Below, piece by piece: positions 23,801-38,800 of a stretch of 64,000 nt of DNA. The DNA is from Ampullaceana balthica. Lineage: Eukaryota; Mollusca; Gastropoda; Lymnaeidae. The stretch is taken from NCBI GenBank assembly GCA_944989445.1, contig CALYLW010000427.1, forward strand, positions 162,501-226,500. Reading direction: 5' to 3'. The stretch's first letter is position 1, and every line of letters starts with the position of its first letter. The position numbers and the translations under genes were made by a program. The notes under the pieces are model-generated. The model had not been told where the DNA came from. It made no database searches and was given only the letters and a program-made list of their open reading frames with translations.

Positions 23801-26800
23801 AGAGCACGGCCAGTACTGTCATCAATGGAGGCATCGGTGCCTCCCCGACTGCAGGTGCTTCACACTCAAGACATTCCCAAGGTCCTATCAAACAAACTTC
23901 TTCAGATGGTGAGTCTGTTACTCTATTTATTCTATCTATCAATGGCCCACGGTTAATATTCTTATTATTAGTGATCATGTAAAAGGTTGAGTTGCTGAAA
24001 GTTCTGACATGTACCATTTCAGTTTATTTCATTGATTAGGAAGAATGGTCTACTTAAGACTTTTAGAAGAATGGTCTACTTAAGACTTTTAGAAGAATGG
24101 TCTACTTAAGACTTTTAGAAGAATGGTCTACTTAAGACTTTTAGAAATCAATAAGATTTTTAGCAAAGTATAAACTAAATAAATAAATATTGATTTTTTT
24201 GTCTTTATGCATAAACCATCTTGTTAATAAATTCATCATAAAGTGTCTTAAATATGCGTCATCTAGTAAGAAGCCTGTTGTTAACATATGCCTTGTCAGT
24301 ATCTTGTTTTTAAAATATGAATTGTCTAGTGTTTGTTTTTTAAATTTTCAATTGTCTAGTGCCATGTTGTTAAAATGTGAATAGTCTAGTGTCATGTTGT
24401 TAAAATGTGAATAGTCTAGTGTCATGTTGTTAAAATGTGAATTGTCTAGTATCATGTTGTTAAAATGTGAATTGTCTATTATCATGTTGTTAAAATGTGA
24501 ATTATCTAGTATCATGTTGTTAAAATGTGCATTGTCTAGTATCATGTTGTTAAAATGTTAATTGTCTAGTAGTCTAGTATCATGTTGTTAAAATGTGAAT
24601 AGTCTAGTATCATGTTGTTAAAATTTGAATAGTCTATTACCATGTGTTTAAACCTCTTACACATACCCATGGCCAAGAGAGACAACCCAAATTACATTAC
24701 CAGGTATTAAACCACTAATACTATGCAATATGACGTTTACTGTTTGCAAATAATATCATGGATCTCCAAAATATATTAATTTTCCAGTTTATTTAAACTA
24801 CATTTCAGACTCTAGGTTTATATATATATATTAGGGCTGTGGAAATTAACGATTGATTTCTCGATTAATCGTTAAAAATTTTAACGATTAAATTATATTT
24901 TAATTTTAACGATTGATCAACTCATCACTTACAAATTGTTGGCAGTAAAAAAATTAAGAAATGGTTTTTTTTAAATAGCGGCCGATAAATAATAAGAAGT
25001 TTCCTGACGATTACAGGAACATTTTGGTTTTAAACTGTTGACTAACGGGAATGTTCAAAATGTTGATAAAGTTTTCCTAACATGGTTCTAACACTTCGCT
25101 TACGTATCAAACCAAATGAAAAGCTAATTACGCTAATGGCAGTAATGGAGTCTGACTCAGTGACAGAAAATGACGACAGCTCTTCTGATGAATTACTGCG
25201 TTACAAAATGGAGATGAAAGTTATTGAATCCATTAACCCTCTACAATGGTGGAAACTTAATGAACACCGATATCCGATAATGTCATTCCTTGCCAAGACA
25301 GTTTTGTGCATACCAGTTACCTCAGTTCCATGTGAATGATTGTTGAGCTCGGCTGGTTATATTGTCAATTAGACCCGCTCATCACTTGAACCAAATAATG
25401 TCAACACACTTGTCGTTTTGCGCAGTTGGTTAAAAGATGACATATAATATAAAGAAGACATTCCAGTGATATGTAGATTTTCAACAAGAACGTTTAATAA
25501 GTGTTACGTATGATGACATCATACATTTTAATTTTTTACTTTAATCGAAATTAACGATTAATTAATTGTTAATTTTTCGAAAGTTAACGATTACATTTAA
25601 ATTAAACGTTAACAGCCCTAGCATATATATATATACATATATGGGATCTAGAAACTACCGTATATTACTGCGTAATACTTTTTAACCCCTAAAATAAAAT
25701 GGAGGAAATAGGTAACATAACTGTAGATGAGATAGGTATACATTCACTCCTAAAAAACTTAAAAATAAACAAAGCTACTGGCCCAGATGATTTGCCTGCA
25801 AGATTATTAAAAGAACTAAGCAATGAACTGTCCCCAATCCTTGTAGTTCTCTTTCAAGCCTCTCTAAACCAGGGTAAAGTGCCCCAGGATTGGAAATTAG
25901 CTAATGTAAGTCCACTCTTTAAGAAAGGGGATAAATCAGACCCTGGTAATTACAGGCCTGTATCACTTACTAGTATCACCTGTAAATTACTAGAACACAT
26001 AATATATAGTAGAATAGTTAACCACCTTGACAAATATAATGCCCTATGCCCACATCAACACGGCTTTAGAAAAAACAGATCATGTGAAACACAATTAATA
26101 GGTTTAATAGATGAACTATCAAAAGGCTTGGACAAAAATGATCAAATAGATACAATATTACTAGACTTCTCAAAAGCATTTGACAAAGTTCACCACCTTA
26201 GTTTACTTAAAAAACTTAACTACTTTGGAATCTCAGGTTCCTTACATCACTGGATCCAAGACTTCCTTTTGGGCAGGGAGCAAACTGTAATAATTAATGG
26301 ATCTAAATCTGCACCAATAAAGGTTAACTCAGGAGTTCCACAAGGAACTGTGCTAGGTCCCTTACTCTTTTTAATTTATATAAATGATTTACCCAACAAC
26401 ATCTCAACAGGTACAAAAGTTAGGCTATTTGCTGATGATTGTATAATCTATAGAACAATTAAATCAGAACAAGATAGCAAAATTTTACAAAAAGACTTAG
26501 ATGAATTGATAAAATGGGAAACTAACTGGAGTATGTCTTTCCATCTAGAAAAGTGTCAACTGTTAAGAGTAACAAAGAAAAAGAAACAAATAAATTCAAA
26601 ATATTACATTCATGGAAAAGAACTGACCCAAACTAAAGATGCAAAATACTTAGGAGTCTTAATAAATGAGAAACTATCATGGAATCCCCATGTCAATGAA
26701 GTTATTAAAAAATCAAACAAAACCTTAGGCTTTATAAAAAGGAACTTTAACAAATGTAATAGAGATATAAAACTAAAATGCTACCTCACTTTGGTGAGAC

Positions 26801-29800
26801 CTGCACTAGAATATGCATCTTCTGTATGGGACCCATCCACCAAAGAAAACATTGATAAACTAGAACAAATTCAAAAAAGAGCTGCCAGATTCATTACTGG
26901 AGAATATTCGAAACTGACAAGAGTAACACCATTAGTTAAATCATTAAACCTTGAAACACTAGAGGATAGAAGAACCAAGAGCAAAGTAGTAATCATACAT
27001 AAAGCAATTAATTCTAATTTAGAAATACAACACAAAGATAACTTAATACAACCCTCAGATAAACACCTTTCTTATTCCCTATGCAAGAACAAACACATAC
27101 AAGTTTTCCTTCTTCCCGTCCGGAATTCGGGCGTGGAATGGGTTGCCTGAAGAATCCAGGAAAACCAACACTTTATCAACATTTAAATCTCTAATAAAAA
27201 TGCAGGACTAAACACAAACCATAGATAAGCGTAGGACGCAATAATCTTCTGTATAGAAGGAGCGTCTGTAAACAGATAAGATAAGATAAGATAAAATATT
27301 CTCAAATATCTGGGGTCGTCTTATCGTATTTGTACCTGTTCATACAGTACAGCACCTGTATCGTAATACAGTACAGCACCTGTATCGTAATACAGTACAG
27401 CACCTGTATCGTAATACAGTACAGCACCTGTATCGTAATACAGTACAGCACCTGTATCGTAATACAGTACAGCACCTGTATCGTAATACAGTACAGCACC
27501 TGTATCGTAATACAGTACAGCACCTGTATCGTAATACAGTACAGCACCTGTATCGTAATACAGTACCGTATACAAATTGCTAAAAGTCAAGATTCCATCA
27601 CTTTAACAGGTGAAGTAGGGGGGTCGTCTTATACGCTGGAATATACCGTACTCACTCAGCTGTGAATAGTTTTCTTTTGTATGAAACTTTTCTAAAACAA
27701 GTAGCTATTTCTGTTTTTATTAAAACCCAAGATCATGGAGTTTCTAAGATCGCTAGACGTTAAAAACTAAAAAGGTTTAACCGTTATGAATATTTAAATT
27801 TTACTGAAATTTTGGCGTTGAATATAAACTTTAGGTTTCAGATAAGGTACAACAACTATACAATAGTACTGAAGTGTCTTTTTTTTGGACTTCACCTAAA
27901 AGCCTAAATACCTATTCAGCACTTCAGATGTCTTTGGTAATAAATCCTCATAATTTGTCATGACATTTTGGAGTCTCCTGTGAATGTTTTTTTTCTTTTA
28001 AAACGTTTGTTGAGCTGTGTCTCTTGAGGCTGTTTAGCTGCATTTCCTGTTATTGCCTGTTATATTTGATTTGTATCCCCTGTTGTTGGTAAGCTTCTTA
28101 GTGTAGAGTTTTCACATGTTAGAGTTAGAGTCATTTAGTAGATTTTCATTTAGCAGGATGGTGTGCAAAGTTCTCTCTAAGGTTCGTTGGTCCGCGTGCA
28201 GAAAAAAAAACAAAGTTGTGTGCATAGTTGCACAGCATCCAGTTTTTGTGCAAAATTGTACGCCCATAAACAGTTATTGTTATATCCTATATCAAAATTT
28301 TCTGTGCGTTAATTGTAAACTGCTGTGTGGCATCGGTCATATATCTGCGCGGCTGCGCAGCTTAAAAATAAAATTGGTGATCTAACACTGGTTCTCAGAC
28401 TGTGAGTCCTGTGCCTCAAAGGGATAGCTTGTTTTAACCGTGTTTTGAAAATATGATTGATGTCGCTGCACTTTTGTTTACTACTACCATCTTCCACAAT
28501 TGACCAGCGGTTCACCGACAAAACGGCCCCGACATAACGGCCTCGGACTAATATTTGGGCTAAAAGTAAAATGTCCAATCAAATATTAAATTCGTATTTT
28601 TACTCACCTATTCAGTGTCAGGTTTTGCTAATAATAAACGATAATAATGACATCACAATAGTGAATTTAATAGCCTCTAAGCGAAATGGTACCAATCCCG
28701 GCTGTTTGTTGACAAGAAACAATATAATAACATCACAAGATATCATTTTACAACTGTACCACTTTATTTAAGGATGAAAAAGTTGACAAAAGCTTAAAAT
28801 GAGAAAAAAAAGTAAAGTTTTTGTTGAAAAATGTTAACAATTTGTCTGGGGACGTTTTGACTGGGGTCGTTATGTCGGGGCCGTTTTGTCCGGGTCACCT
28901 TGACCAGCACCACTCTGAAATGACCACACCATACCACAGCCGTTATCAGCTGACCACCTGCGGTATCCAATAACAAACATCGATATCAGGTGACTACTCC
29001 CGTTACCCGCCGACCACCACCAGGTGATCAAGCGGGAGATGGACACATGAGATATGCACACCGTTCAATCAAAGAAATTTGGACTCTACGTGTAGTTTAT
29101 GCTAACTATGGAAACTCTTGCACGCATAATGCCCCCCCCCCACGCTCCCGCCAAAGTCCCAAATAAAGCCCAGATTGACCCTATTTGCCCACCACCTACC
29201 CACTCATGTTTATAATTGAGTCTGTCGGAAAATATTTCGTTTGAAGATCTCTGCACGCTTGACTCGCTCACATTTCTCACCTGACAGGTGCGACCTAAAC
29301 ACCCACGTGAAGAGAGGGCATTACCTGGGAAGTTCATTTTCAAACATTAGTCTGAATAGAATAGAAACGAAGCATTGGTGCTCCTGCGGTTGATGATGAT
29401 TTTAGGCAAGCCGAACATTTAAGATATTAAATACCATAATGACATTAAATTGTTGATTAAAAAAAAACTTCATCTCTTTATAGTGAAGATTTCAGAAACA
29501 TTTTTCTGGGAAGAGCTTTTTAAATTTACCTTTTCTTATTTCTTTAAAATCCCTTATATTAACTTCGAAATCTTATCGTCATCTCTGTCGTTCGAGGGAG
29601 GGCGAAAAAACAAAAGTAAAAAATGACCCACTTTCCGTGATGCTATCGAGCTGAAATTTTGCACATAGACTCGTGTCACCTAACAATGCATTGTATCAAA
29701 ATTTAAGATCGATCGAATTTACCGTAATTAAATTAATGCATTTTTAGTTTATCTCTATATAGCTCTATGTCGCCGTCTGCTTTGTTCACCTCCATGTGCG

Positions 29801-32800
29801 AGTTCAGTCCAGCCATCGATGAATACGCCTCTCTCCCACCCCGCACCCCCGTTTTTACAGCAATACTTTTAGTTATGTCTCATATATAAGGGATTTATAG
29901 TCAAAAAACGTTGTTTTTACGGGGTTGTTTAATTTCTGCAACTGTTTGGTTTCGCGCACTATCTGCCGTAAGTATGCCAGTGTCAGCGCATTTGATCAGC
30001 TAGAATGGTCGTCAGCGATTCTGTCTTATTCACTATTTCCATGATCCGTGTCGGCCCCCTCTATTGTTTGGTTTACACACGCTCTGACCAAAAACGTCCT
30101 GGCCGCCCCAAGATACTTGTGTGTACAACCCGGTCACCTATAACTATACGGCCTCGCTCATTGTGGCGCTTGTGACGGAATGGGGAGAATGTGATAGACA
30201 TTTAGGCATTTCGTCCTGCCCTCGATGCTGAGAATGCAGTCGAGTCTCTTGTCAGATATCGCGCTGATCAGAATTTATGATTGGAAATAAAGAGATATTC
30301 TCAGTGCGATGATGTCGTTGCTATATGGTTCCGAATGAAGACCACAACGAATAAAAACGAGCACCACATTTTTCCTTCACCAGCAGGTTGACATGAACTT
30401 GTTGATGGGCTTTTGGGATGCCCAAGAAGCGTTGCCCATAAACACAAACTTTATTGGTTATCATGGTGTTCGAAACACCTTAATAGTTTATGTCAATGAA
30501 ATATCCCGTAGTTCCGTTTCAAAACTATGTCCTTGAAAGACCGGAAAGTAGTTCTCAATGCGAAGTTCCTATTGTGTCCTTGATAAGAAAAAGTCTGAAA
30601 CTTTGAACCCCTATAGCTGGATGTTTAAATTATCCACCAGAATCTCTTCCTTGCCAGATATTTACAAAACCTGTTGGCTAATATACTTGTTATAAAAAGG
30701 ATAACGAGATCCAAAATTCAGGCATTGCTTCCGATATAAATTGTAGGCAGATAAAAATTGAAGTTCATATCCGGCATGCATCACACGTCACCTTTCGTTA
30801 TATAAATGTAGTTCAATAAAATAAGTGTGATTGTATAAATAGGTGAAACCATGCTAGTAGTAGTATGATCATTCACATCCCATATTCACATACCTCTACT
30901 GAACCAAAGCCTCCGGGACGCTTAAGCGATTCTATTTCTCATTTAGCATGTTGGCTGCGTGTGAAAATGTTCCGTCTGTTTTCAAGGCTCAACATGCACA
31001 TATTTCCACTATTTCTTTACTCACACGCCCTGAACACATTCCCACCTATAAATAGTTTTAGCCTATATCAGGGTCGTTTCCGACATGATTTTATTGACAT
31101 CAACAACCAAAAAATATAATAAAGTATGTAAATAAACAGTGAAAATAACTACACGAAAGAACTATAAACAACATTTCGAATAGCTCACTATTACTATGAG
31201 TTCTCGCGTGTCAGAATGTTTCGGTTTGAGCTCAAATCATTGGCAGCCTAAACATAAATAAATAAACTATGTTTATGGGTAACGCTTTTGGTAGTTTTAG
31301 TGCGGTAGTTCTTTTAGGGTGTTTAGGATATAGCAAACATGTTTGTAAATACGCCGTTATCATTCACGTGTTAATATAAAGAAGACACGATTTCAGGAAT
31401 ATCCTAGTAGAAATACATGGTGCTAAACATGCAATCCGAGTCAGATGTCTGCTGATAATATGGTCAAGTCGATACCCTCATATTACCGTTGAACGATACT
31501 GATGGAAATAACAGTCACATCTTGATAAGGGGCCGTCCATAATTAAAGTACGTCACGCTCCAGAGGGGGGGGGGTAAGAAAGTGTGACAGTTTGTGTCCG
31601 GCCATGTGTGACATCACTGTGTTATATATCAAATTTGTTAATAAAAAACAACATTTTTGTTCAAAAGTGTGACGTACTTTACTTTAAAAGGGGGGGGGGT
31701 TCCGAGATTTGTGACAGGGAGGAAGGGGGGGGGTAAAAATGTTCAAAAATAGCGTGACGTACTTTATGGATGGACCCTAAGATTTGTTTCGTACTGGCGA
31801 TGAAATGTGTTGTCGGTTCTGTGAATCTGGGACTAATTATCCCTTTAACCTTCAATAGTATTTAGTCCCGTCGTCGTAACCCCCCCCCCTCTCCCTTTCC
31901 TGTTTTAAAATTGTCAGTTACACAGTGCAGGAGCCATTCCAAAGGTGATCTGGAAATCTGAATTTCTTCTTCAATTTTATTTTCTTTTTAAAGATAAAAT
32001 CAACAAATACCGGAAGGGCATCGGATTTTATTCTTGGTTCAGTCTTGAACATAGCCCACACCAAGCCCACGAAACTTATTTGGTCTGGCAGGGTCTGTGA
32101 AACAAGATGCGAACTTTTATTGTTTGCAAGATGCTCACACGACATTGATTGGCGGAATGATGCAGCCAGATTTTCCAGCGTGGCGTGTTTAGGCCTGGAG
32201 GTGCCAGACTGGCCATTAGGCCTTGGCTATTTGTTTAATGGACCAGATATGGTTTTCATTTCTGCCCCTCTCCCCACCTCCTCCCCCACCCAATGGGAGG
32301 TTTTAGTTTGATAATTGCCAAGCTCAGTGTATTTGCAACTGTTTGGAACAATTTATGCCAACACTACTCTACCAAAGGTGTTTCCCTCAATGGAGATTGC
32401 TAAGAGGCAGTCAGTGCCTTGTCTTATAATGTTGGTCTTTTTAGGCTAATCGTTAAACCAAAATCCGTGCATGCCTCTGAGAGCATATTGACCAACTGTT
32501 GGAGTCCTATCTCTGTATGTGAAATAAGGGATTGCGTCATCCGCGAAGAGCAACTCTCTGATTATACAGTTTTCACTTTGCTATTCGCACGGAGCCGGCT
32601 GATGTTGTATAGGTTTCCATCCGTCCTGGTATGAATATTCACACCCTCGGAGCAGTCCTCGCAAGCATGTCGCAAAAGCGTCGAGGATTTCACCTACCTT
32701 GGCAGTAGTAACATCACAAGCATACTCTCCCTGGGAAAGGAAATAGGAACCAGAATCGGCAAGGCCGCATCTTTAATGGCTAGGCTGAATCAAAGAGTGT

Positions 32801-35800
32801 GGAACAATGCGCAGCTCAGAGATAGGACGAAAATCACTGTGTATCAGGCCTGCGTGCTCAGCACACTCCTCTATGGCAGCGAGTGCTGGACGACCTGCGC
32901 CAAGCAAACAAAGCAGCTCAACAGCTTCCACTTACGATGCTTGCGTAGGATTGTACACATCAAGTGGCAGGACAAGATCACCAATGTCGAGGTACTCAGA
33001 AGGAGCCATATGCTGAGTATGCACTCAATCCTGAGTGAGAGGCGCTTGCGGTGGTTGGGTCATGTCCGCAGGATGAGCTCGGAGCGCATTCCAAGAGTCT
33101 TGCTTTACGGTGAGCTGGCAACTGGTATGCGGAAGAGAGGACGCCCCTTCTTGCGCTTCAAAGATGTCTGCAAAAAAGACTTGTCACTGGCGCAGATAGA
33201 CCATAAAACGTGGGAGGCCATTGCCGAGGAGCGCACCTCCTGGCGGGCAAAAGTGCGTGAGGGCACTCAAGTCGCGGAAGCATCCCTCACAGGTAGGAGT
33301 GAAGAGAAAAAGGCCAGGAGAAAGGGGAAGGGGGGCAGAGGAGCAGGAGTAAACGCCATAGTCCCATGAGGACGGATACCATACTATACTATATTATACT
33401 CTACCAAAAATGTTGAAGTGCGAGGAAACCCTGACAGTGGGAATATCATAACAGTGACTCTTGATTTGTTAATGATCTCTTGATCAATTAATGAGGAATT
33501 CTATACACTTGATACAGCACTTGTTTTTATGTAATTTAAATCTCTTGTGTAAGTTATTTATACTAACGAAGGCATTAAGCGACACGCCTACTTTTGTATG
33601 AGTTAATAAGTAAAGCTTTCATTTTTATTTAAATCCCTTATATTAACTTCAAAATCTTGTCGTCATCTCTTCGTACGTCGGTCGGGCGGAAAAACAAAAG
33701 TAAAAAATGACCCACTTCCCGTCATGCCATCGAGCTGAAATTTGGCACATAGACTCGACTCACCTAACATGCATCGTATCAAAAATTCAGACCGATCGAA
33801 CGTACCTTAATTAAATTAATGCATTTTTAGTTTATCTATATAAACTATATGTCGCGGTCGCTATCGTTTACATTTTACGGGTCACTTGACTTCACGCCAG
33901 GCAGAGGTGAACACATCTCGTGTTTTAACCAGGTGTACCGACGTGCTTTTGTTTACATTTTGCGTGTCACCCTGAGCTCGTTCCAGCGATCGGTGACAAG
34001 ACCTTTCCCCTCTCCCACGGTTAAAAGCAAACAGGAGTTAAGACAGATTCAGTTTTAAATATTTGTCGCGTTTGAACATAATCAATACTTTTATTTATGT
34101 CTCATATATAAGGGATTTTTAGTCAAAAACTTTGTTTTTACGGGGTTGTTTTATATGTTTTGATTACACAATTTGTGTATTTTGTATTTTATTTAAAAGC
34201 TTTATCACAGTCCTATTCTATATGGTATGTTATTTTTTAATTAAAGCGTTTATTCTGCTGATAGCTGACCAACCAATATATGTACTTGTGAGTTGATGGT
34301 GATATCAAACATTGTTTTAGTTTGGAAACTTTGTTTTTTTAACCTCATAATAATTTCTGACCGATGCACGTATAACAATAAATATTTATTTTTAAAAAAT
34401 GTGTTTTATTTTTAAGCGCAATTTGATGTAAATATACTGACCTGTAGAAAAATCACACAGGATTATCAGTACTTTCAGCGTTTTCCACGATTGCACTGAG
34501 CGTTGTGTGTACGCACGTTTTCCCATTGCCCAGTGTTCCCTTCCTCTCATTTTATATTTATACCTCAAAGTGAGTTACGCCATTATACCCCGCAAGTCGT
34601 GTACAGTTGTAAAACTTTGTCTCTAAGTCTTCATGGGTTATGTATGTCTGATATCGGAGCTATAAGGGTAACCTATGGCGGATTAAGGGGGGGGGGTGGG
34701 CTGAACGGGCTAAAGCAAGGGGCCCCCGATGATTCAGGGGCCCCCAAATTTAGTATATTTTATAATAAAGGTGGAACAATTTTTGCCTGAATCCCTAAAA
34801 ATATAATAAATTAATACAATCTAATGTATTAATCCAGTGGTTCCTAACCTTTTGGGGTCCATGCAGCCCTTCAGATGCCTAAAAAAGTTCATGCACCCCC
34901 TCATGAAACTTGTAGAAAATACATAATAAACTATGTTTATTTTAGGGACACAACAGTTGTGACCATAGGCAACAGGGAATTTAGTGAGAGATCTTCTGCT
35001 TCTTATGATCAATCAGCGATTTAAATGGAACTATTTTAGACAAAGCAACTCTCATGTCATCCTCTGCATTCAGCTTTTTCCTTGCCTTCGTTTTAATCGT
35101 CAAAAGTGTGGAGAATCCTGCTTCACAGAGATAGGTTGTGGCAAATGGAAGGAGAGTCAATACTGCCCGCTTGGCTAGTTGTGGGTAGGAATCCAGCTGG
35201 GCGCACCAAAATTCAATCAAGGTATTGCAACTGGAGGCACTCCTCAGTACTTCTCTGGTTCTCAAATCAATCAGGTCATCTTTAGCAAGGTTACTGTCAT
35301 CAATGTTGTCCAAGTCACAGAGAGAAGGATTGCGAATCCAAAGGTCTTTCCTAGAAATGTCTGTGCAGAAATACCCATCTAAGGACCTTTGCAATGTTGA
35401 AAGGTGTTTAGAAATTTCCCCTTTGATGTTGTCAAGCATTGATCCCTCAGTGCTTCCTTCTGCACCAGATATTACAGCTTCATCCAAGAGTGGAAAGTTG
35501 GCCAAGTTGGACTTTTCTAGTCGTTGTTGGAATATTGGCAGTTTGTTAAGGAAGGCTTGCAATCTCTCAGTAGCATCCATCACAGTCACAGCAGGTCCTT
35601 GGAGAGATGTGTTCAACTCATTTAAGATGGAGAAGATGTCAGCCAGGTATGCCAAGTAATGAATGAAATTTGGACAGTCAAACTTGTCATCAAGGTCACT
35701 CTCTTTTTCTTGCAAGAAAATGGCAAGCTCCACTCTCAGTTCTACTAACCGAGAAAGTATCCGTCCCTTGGACAACCACCTCAGTGTGGTAGAGCAGAAC

Positions 35801-38800
35801 TTTATGCTCAGAGCCCCTTCCTGCCAGAACAACTTGAAGAGGCAGTGGTTCAAGGCATGTAAGCAGATAAAATTTACAACTTGGACTGCAGTAGAAAGAA
35901 CTGACTTCAAGGTTGGGGGTAGAGTTTTGCATGCGAGGGCCTGACGAGGAAGGATACAGTGTGTAGTTACAATATCTGGAACTTCTTTCTTTACCAGTGC
36001 TGAAAATCCATTCTCATTACCAAGCATGGAGGGAGCACCATCTGTGCAAATTGAAGAAATTCTTGAAGTCTAGTCAAACTGGTTTTCAGTGAAGAATATC
36101 CTGACTAGCTGCAGCGCATCAGCAGCTTTGGTAGTAGCTAGGAGTGGCTTACAAAAGAGAAATTCCTCCTTCAGCAATCCACTGTGAACATATCTCACAA
36201 ATACAAGAAGCTGAATGCATTGCGCTACATCAGTGGATTCATCCAGCTGCATGCTAAATGGTAAAGGACTGCTTCTCATCTTGATCCAGAATGTCTGCAG
36301 CCATGTCATTAATCCTGTAATGAATGGTGTCATTTGACAAAATTACTTTCTCAACCTGCTTCCTCTGCTGGTGACCACACATCAGTTCCACCATCTCCAG
36401 AGCACCAGGCTTCACCAAAGTTTATCCAATGGTGTGGGGCTTCTTGCTCTTTGCAAAAAGATATCCAACCTTGAAGGATGCCTCCAGTGCAGGTTTCTGT
36501 GACTAAGAAAATCCAAGCTTGGGTAAGGTACCTGAGGCCAAGAAGCGAGCTCTATTCTGCTTGAAGACCTCAGCACTGTCTATGGAATTGGATGGATGGA
36601 CTTTCTCCAAGTGCTCTCGGAGTCTAACAGGCTTCATGTTGTCATTGCACAGGATTTTTCCACAGAGGAAGCACTGAGGCTTTTGTGTTCCATCTCTCTC
36701 TGTGATGAATGAGAATCCAAACTGGAGCAATACAAGTCTAAGGAAAATAATCCCAACGTTTACATCCGCTCAAAACAGTGAGAGGGTCACCGGAAGCCAT
36801 ATATCTGACGTTTTTTGATGACTAAATTAAATTATTTTTAGAAAATTGTGAAACTCGAAATTCCGAGGAACACGTAGAGCGCTCAGTTAATTTGGCGAAA
36901 AAGTTTTTCATTAAATCTTCTACATGAGCAGAACGATGGTTTACATTTTCAGATTATCATTTTTCTTTCTTTTTCTTCCCTTCTTTTTTTTCTTCCTCTT
37001 TTTCTTTTTTTTAAATCTGAATCGTTCATGCACCCCCTGGAACCTGCTCATGCACCCCTTGGCCTTGGGAGTGCATGCACCACTGGTTAGGAACCCATGT
37101 ATTAATCTAATCGCTATTCGGACCCGATAGTGAATACTTTTTATATCTTTTAAATTTATCTTTCCCATCAAGTTCTGGTGGTCTTGTGGCAGCGTACAGA
37201 CTTTTAGTGCAAGCGGTGTCGGGCTAGAATCCCAGTGGGGGTATAATTTTTTTTTAATTTGTCTATTTTTAAAAAAAATTGTCTTTTTACACTAAATTTT
37301 ACGAAACCGCCAAACAGTTATTTCTTCGTGTTCGGTTTTTTGATGAATACGATCCCGTAGTACAAAACTCGAAGAAGTCTCCACATTCAAATATCTAGGG
37401 GCCATAATATCTGACGAAGGCTCAAAGCCAGAAATTCTTGCCAGAGTAGCCCAAACAATGGCAGCATTGAGTAAATTAAAGCACATCTGGCAAAGTAAGA
37501 AGCTCTCCCTGAGATCAAAGATCCGGCTAATGCGCTCTCTGGCGATGTCGGTCTTTTTGTATGGTTGTGAGGCTTGGGCGCTCACTGCAGACCTCCAAAG
37601 AAGAATCAATGCGCTAGAGATGAAATGTTTCAGAAAGATATTGAACATCTCCTACACAGCGCACATCACAAACGAAGGGGTCTGCAACACAATAAGTACT
37701 GTCATTGGCCCCTACGAGGACCTACTCACATCAATTAAGAAGAGGAAATTACGATGGTACGGACACGTGACAAGAACTGGAGGTCTCGCAAAAACTATAT
37801 TGCAAGGCACAGTCCAGGGAGGAAGGAAAAGAGGCAGACAAAAGAAGAGAAGTGAGAACGATATCAAAGAGTGGACCGGCCTGTCATTCAGCGACTCTCA
37901 AAGGGCAGCACAGGACCGGGACAAATGGCGTGTGTCAGTGAGCAGTTCATGATGGTGCCCCAACGACCCAACAACGGGTTAAGGGATAGTTCAAGTTCAA
38001 AGTACTGAAAAATTATGAGAAAGGAACCTATGGACTATTTAGTTACAAGTTACAGTTAAAGTCTTATATTATTAGCTGTCAGTAATCATTTTATTTAAAG
38101 GGACGCTGACTGGATAGGGCCCCAGTTTAAATTGCAGCCATGGGCCCCGTGCAGTCTTAATCCGCCCCTGAGGGTAACCCAAGTCATCATAGAATTCAAC
38201 ACTTTGTAATTTTTGTGTGCATCAAATGTCATTGACATTTCGTTTCGTTTTTGAGCTCCTATTTACTGTGTGAAAAATATGAATATGCATGCAATCACCT
38301 TTTCTCCAATAGCCACTAGGTAAAGACCTTTAAGTTGAGAAACACACTTTCATAAAGCTGAAATCAGGAATAGTGCGTGTGTCGTGGGACATTTTAATCC
38401 ACATTTTTGTCCAGATCATCAATATTTCCATTGATTAGTAACATCGTTAAAGATCATCAATATTTCCATTTATTAGTAACGTCGTTAAAGATCATCAATA
38501 TTTCCATTGATTAGTAACGTCGTTAAAGAACATCAATATTTCCATTGATTAGTAACGTCGTTAAAGATCATCAATATTTCCATTGATTAGTAACGTCGTT
38601 AAAGATCATCAATATTTCCATTGATTAGTAACGTCGTTAAAGATTATCAATATTTCCATTGATTAGTAAAGTCGTTAAAGATCATCAATATTTCCATTGA
38701 TTAGTAAAGTCGTTAAAGATCATCAATAGTTCCATTGATTAGTAACGTCGTTAAAGCGCCATTCATGATTATTTCAGGAGGTGTGACTTAAGAAGAAGAA

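Larger units (their letters stand above)
34674..38171. mobile_element. Outer hAT-type element interrupted by other elements
   Basis: The ends TATGGCGGATTAAG and CTTAATCCGCCCCTGA are inverted copies (GGCGGATTAAG core). They are flanked by a perfect 8-bp duplication GGGTAACC at 34666-34673 and 38172-38179. Inside lie the intact-ended hAT element 34835-37099, a tRNA-like segment and a LINE 3' end. The outer element has no transposase of its own left. Confidence 0.88.

Noticed and set aside
25082..25339. Independent small gene of 85 codons
   Set aside because: It is the C-terminal scrap of a hAT transposase inside the relic at 24832-25620, followed by a stop in the conserved SSAGYIVN region.
35225..35944. 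Plus-strand ORFs of 144 and 93 codons
   Set aside because: Shadows of the antisense hAT transposase, which has recognisable motifs on the minus strand.
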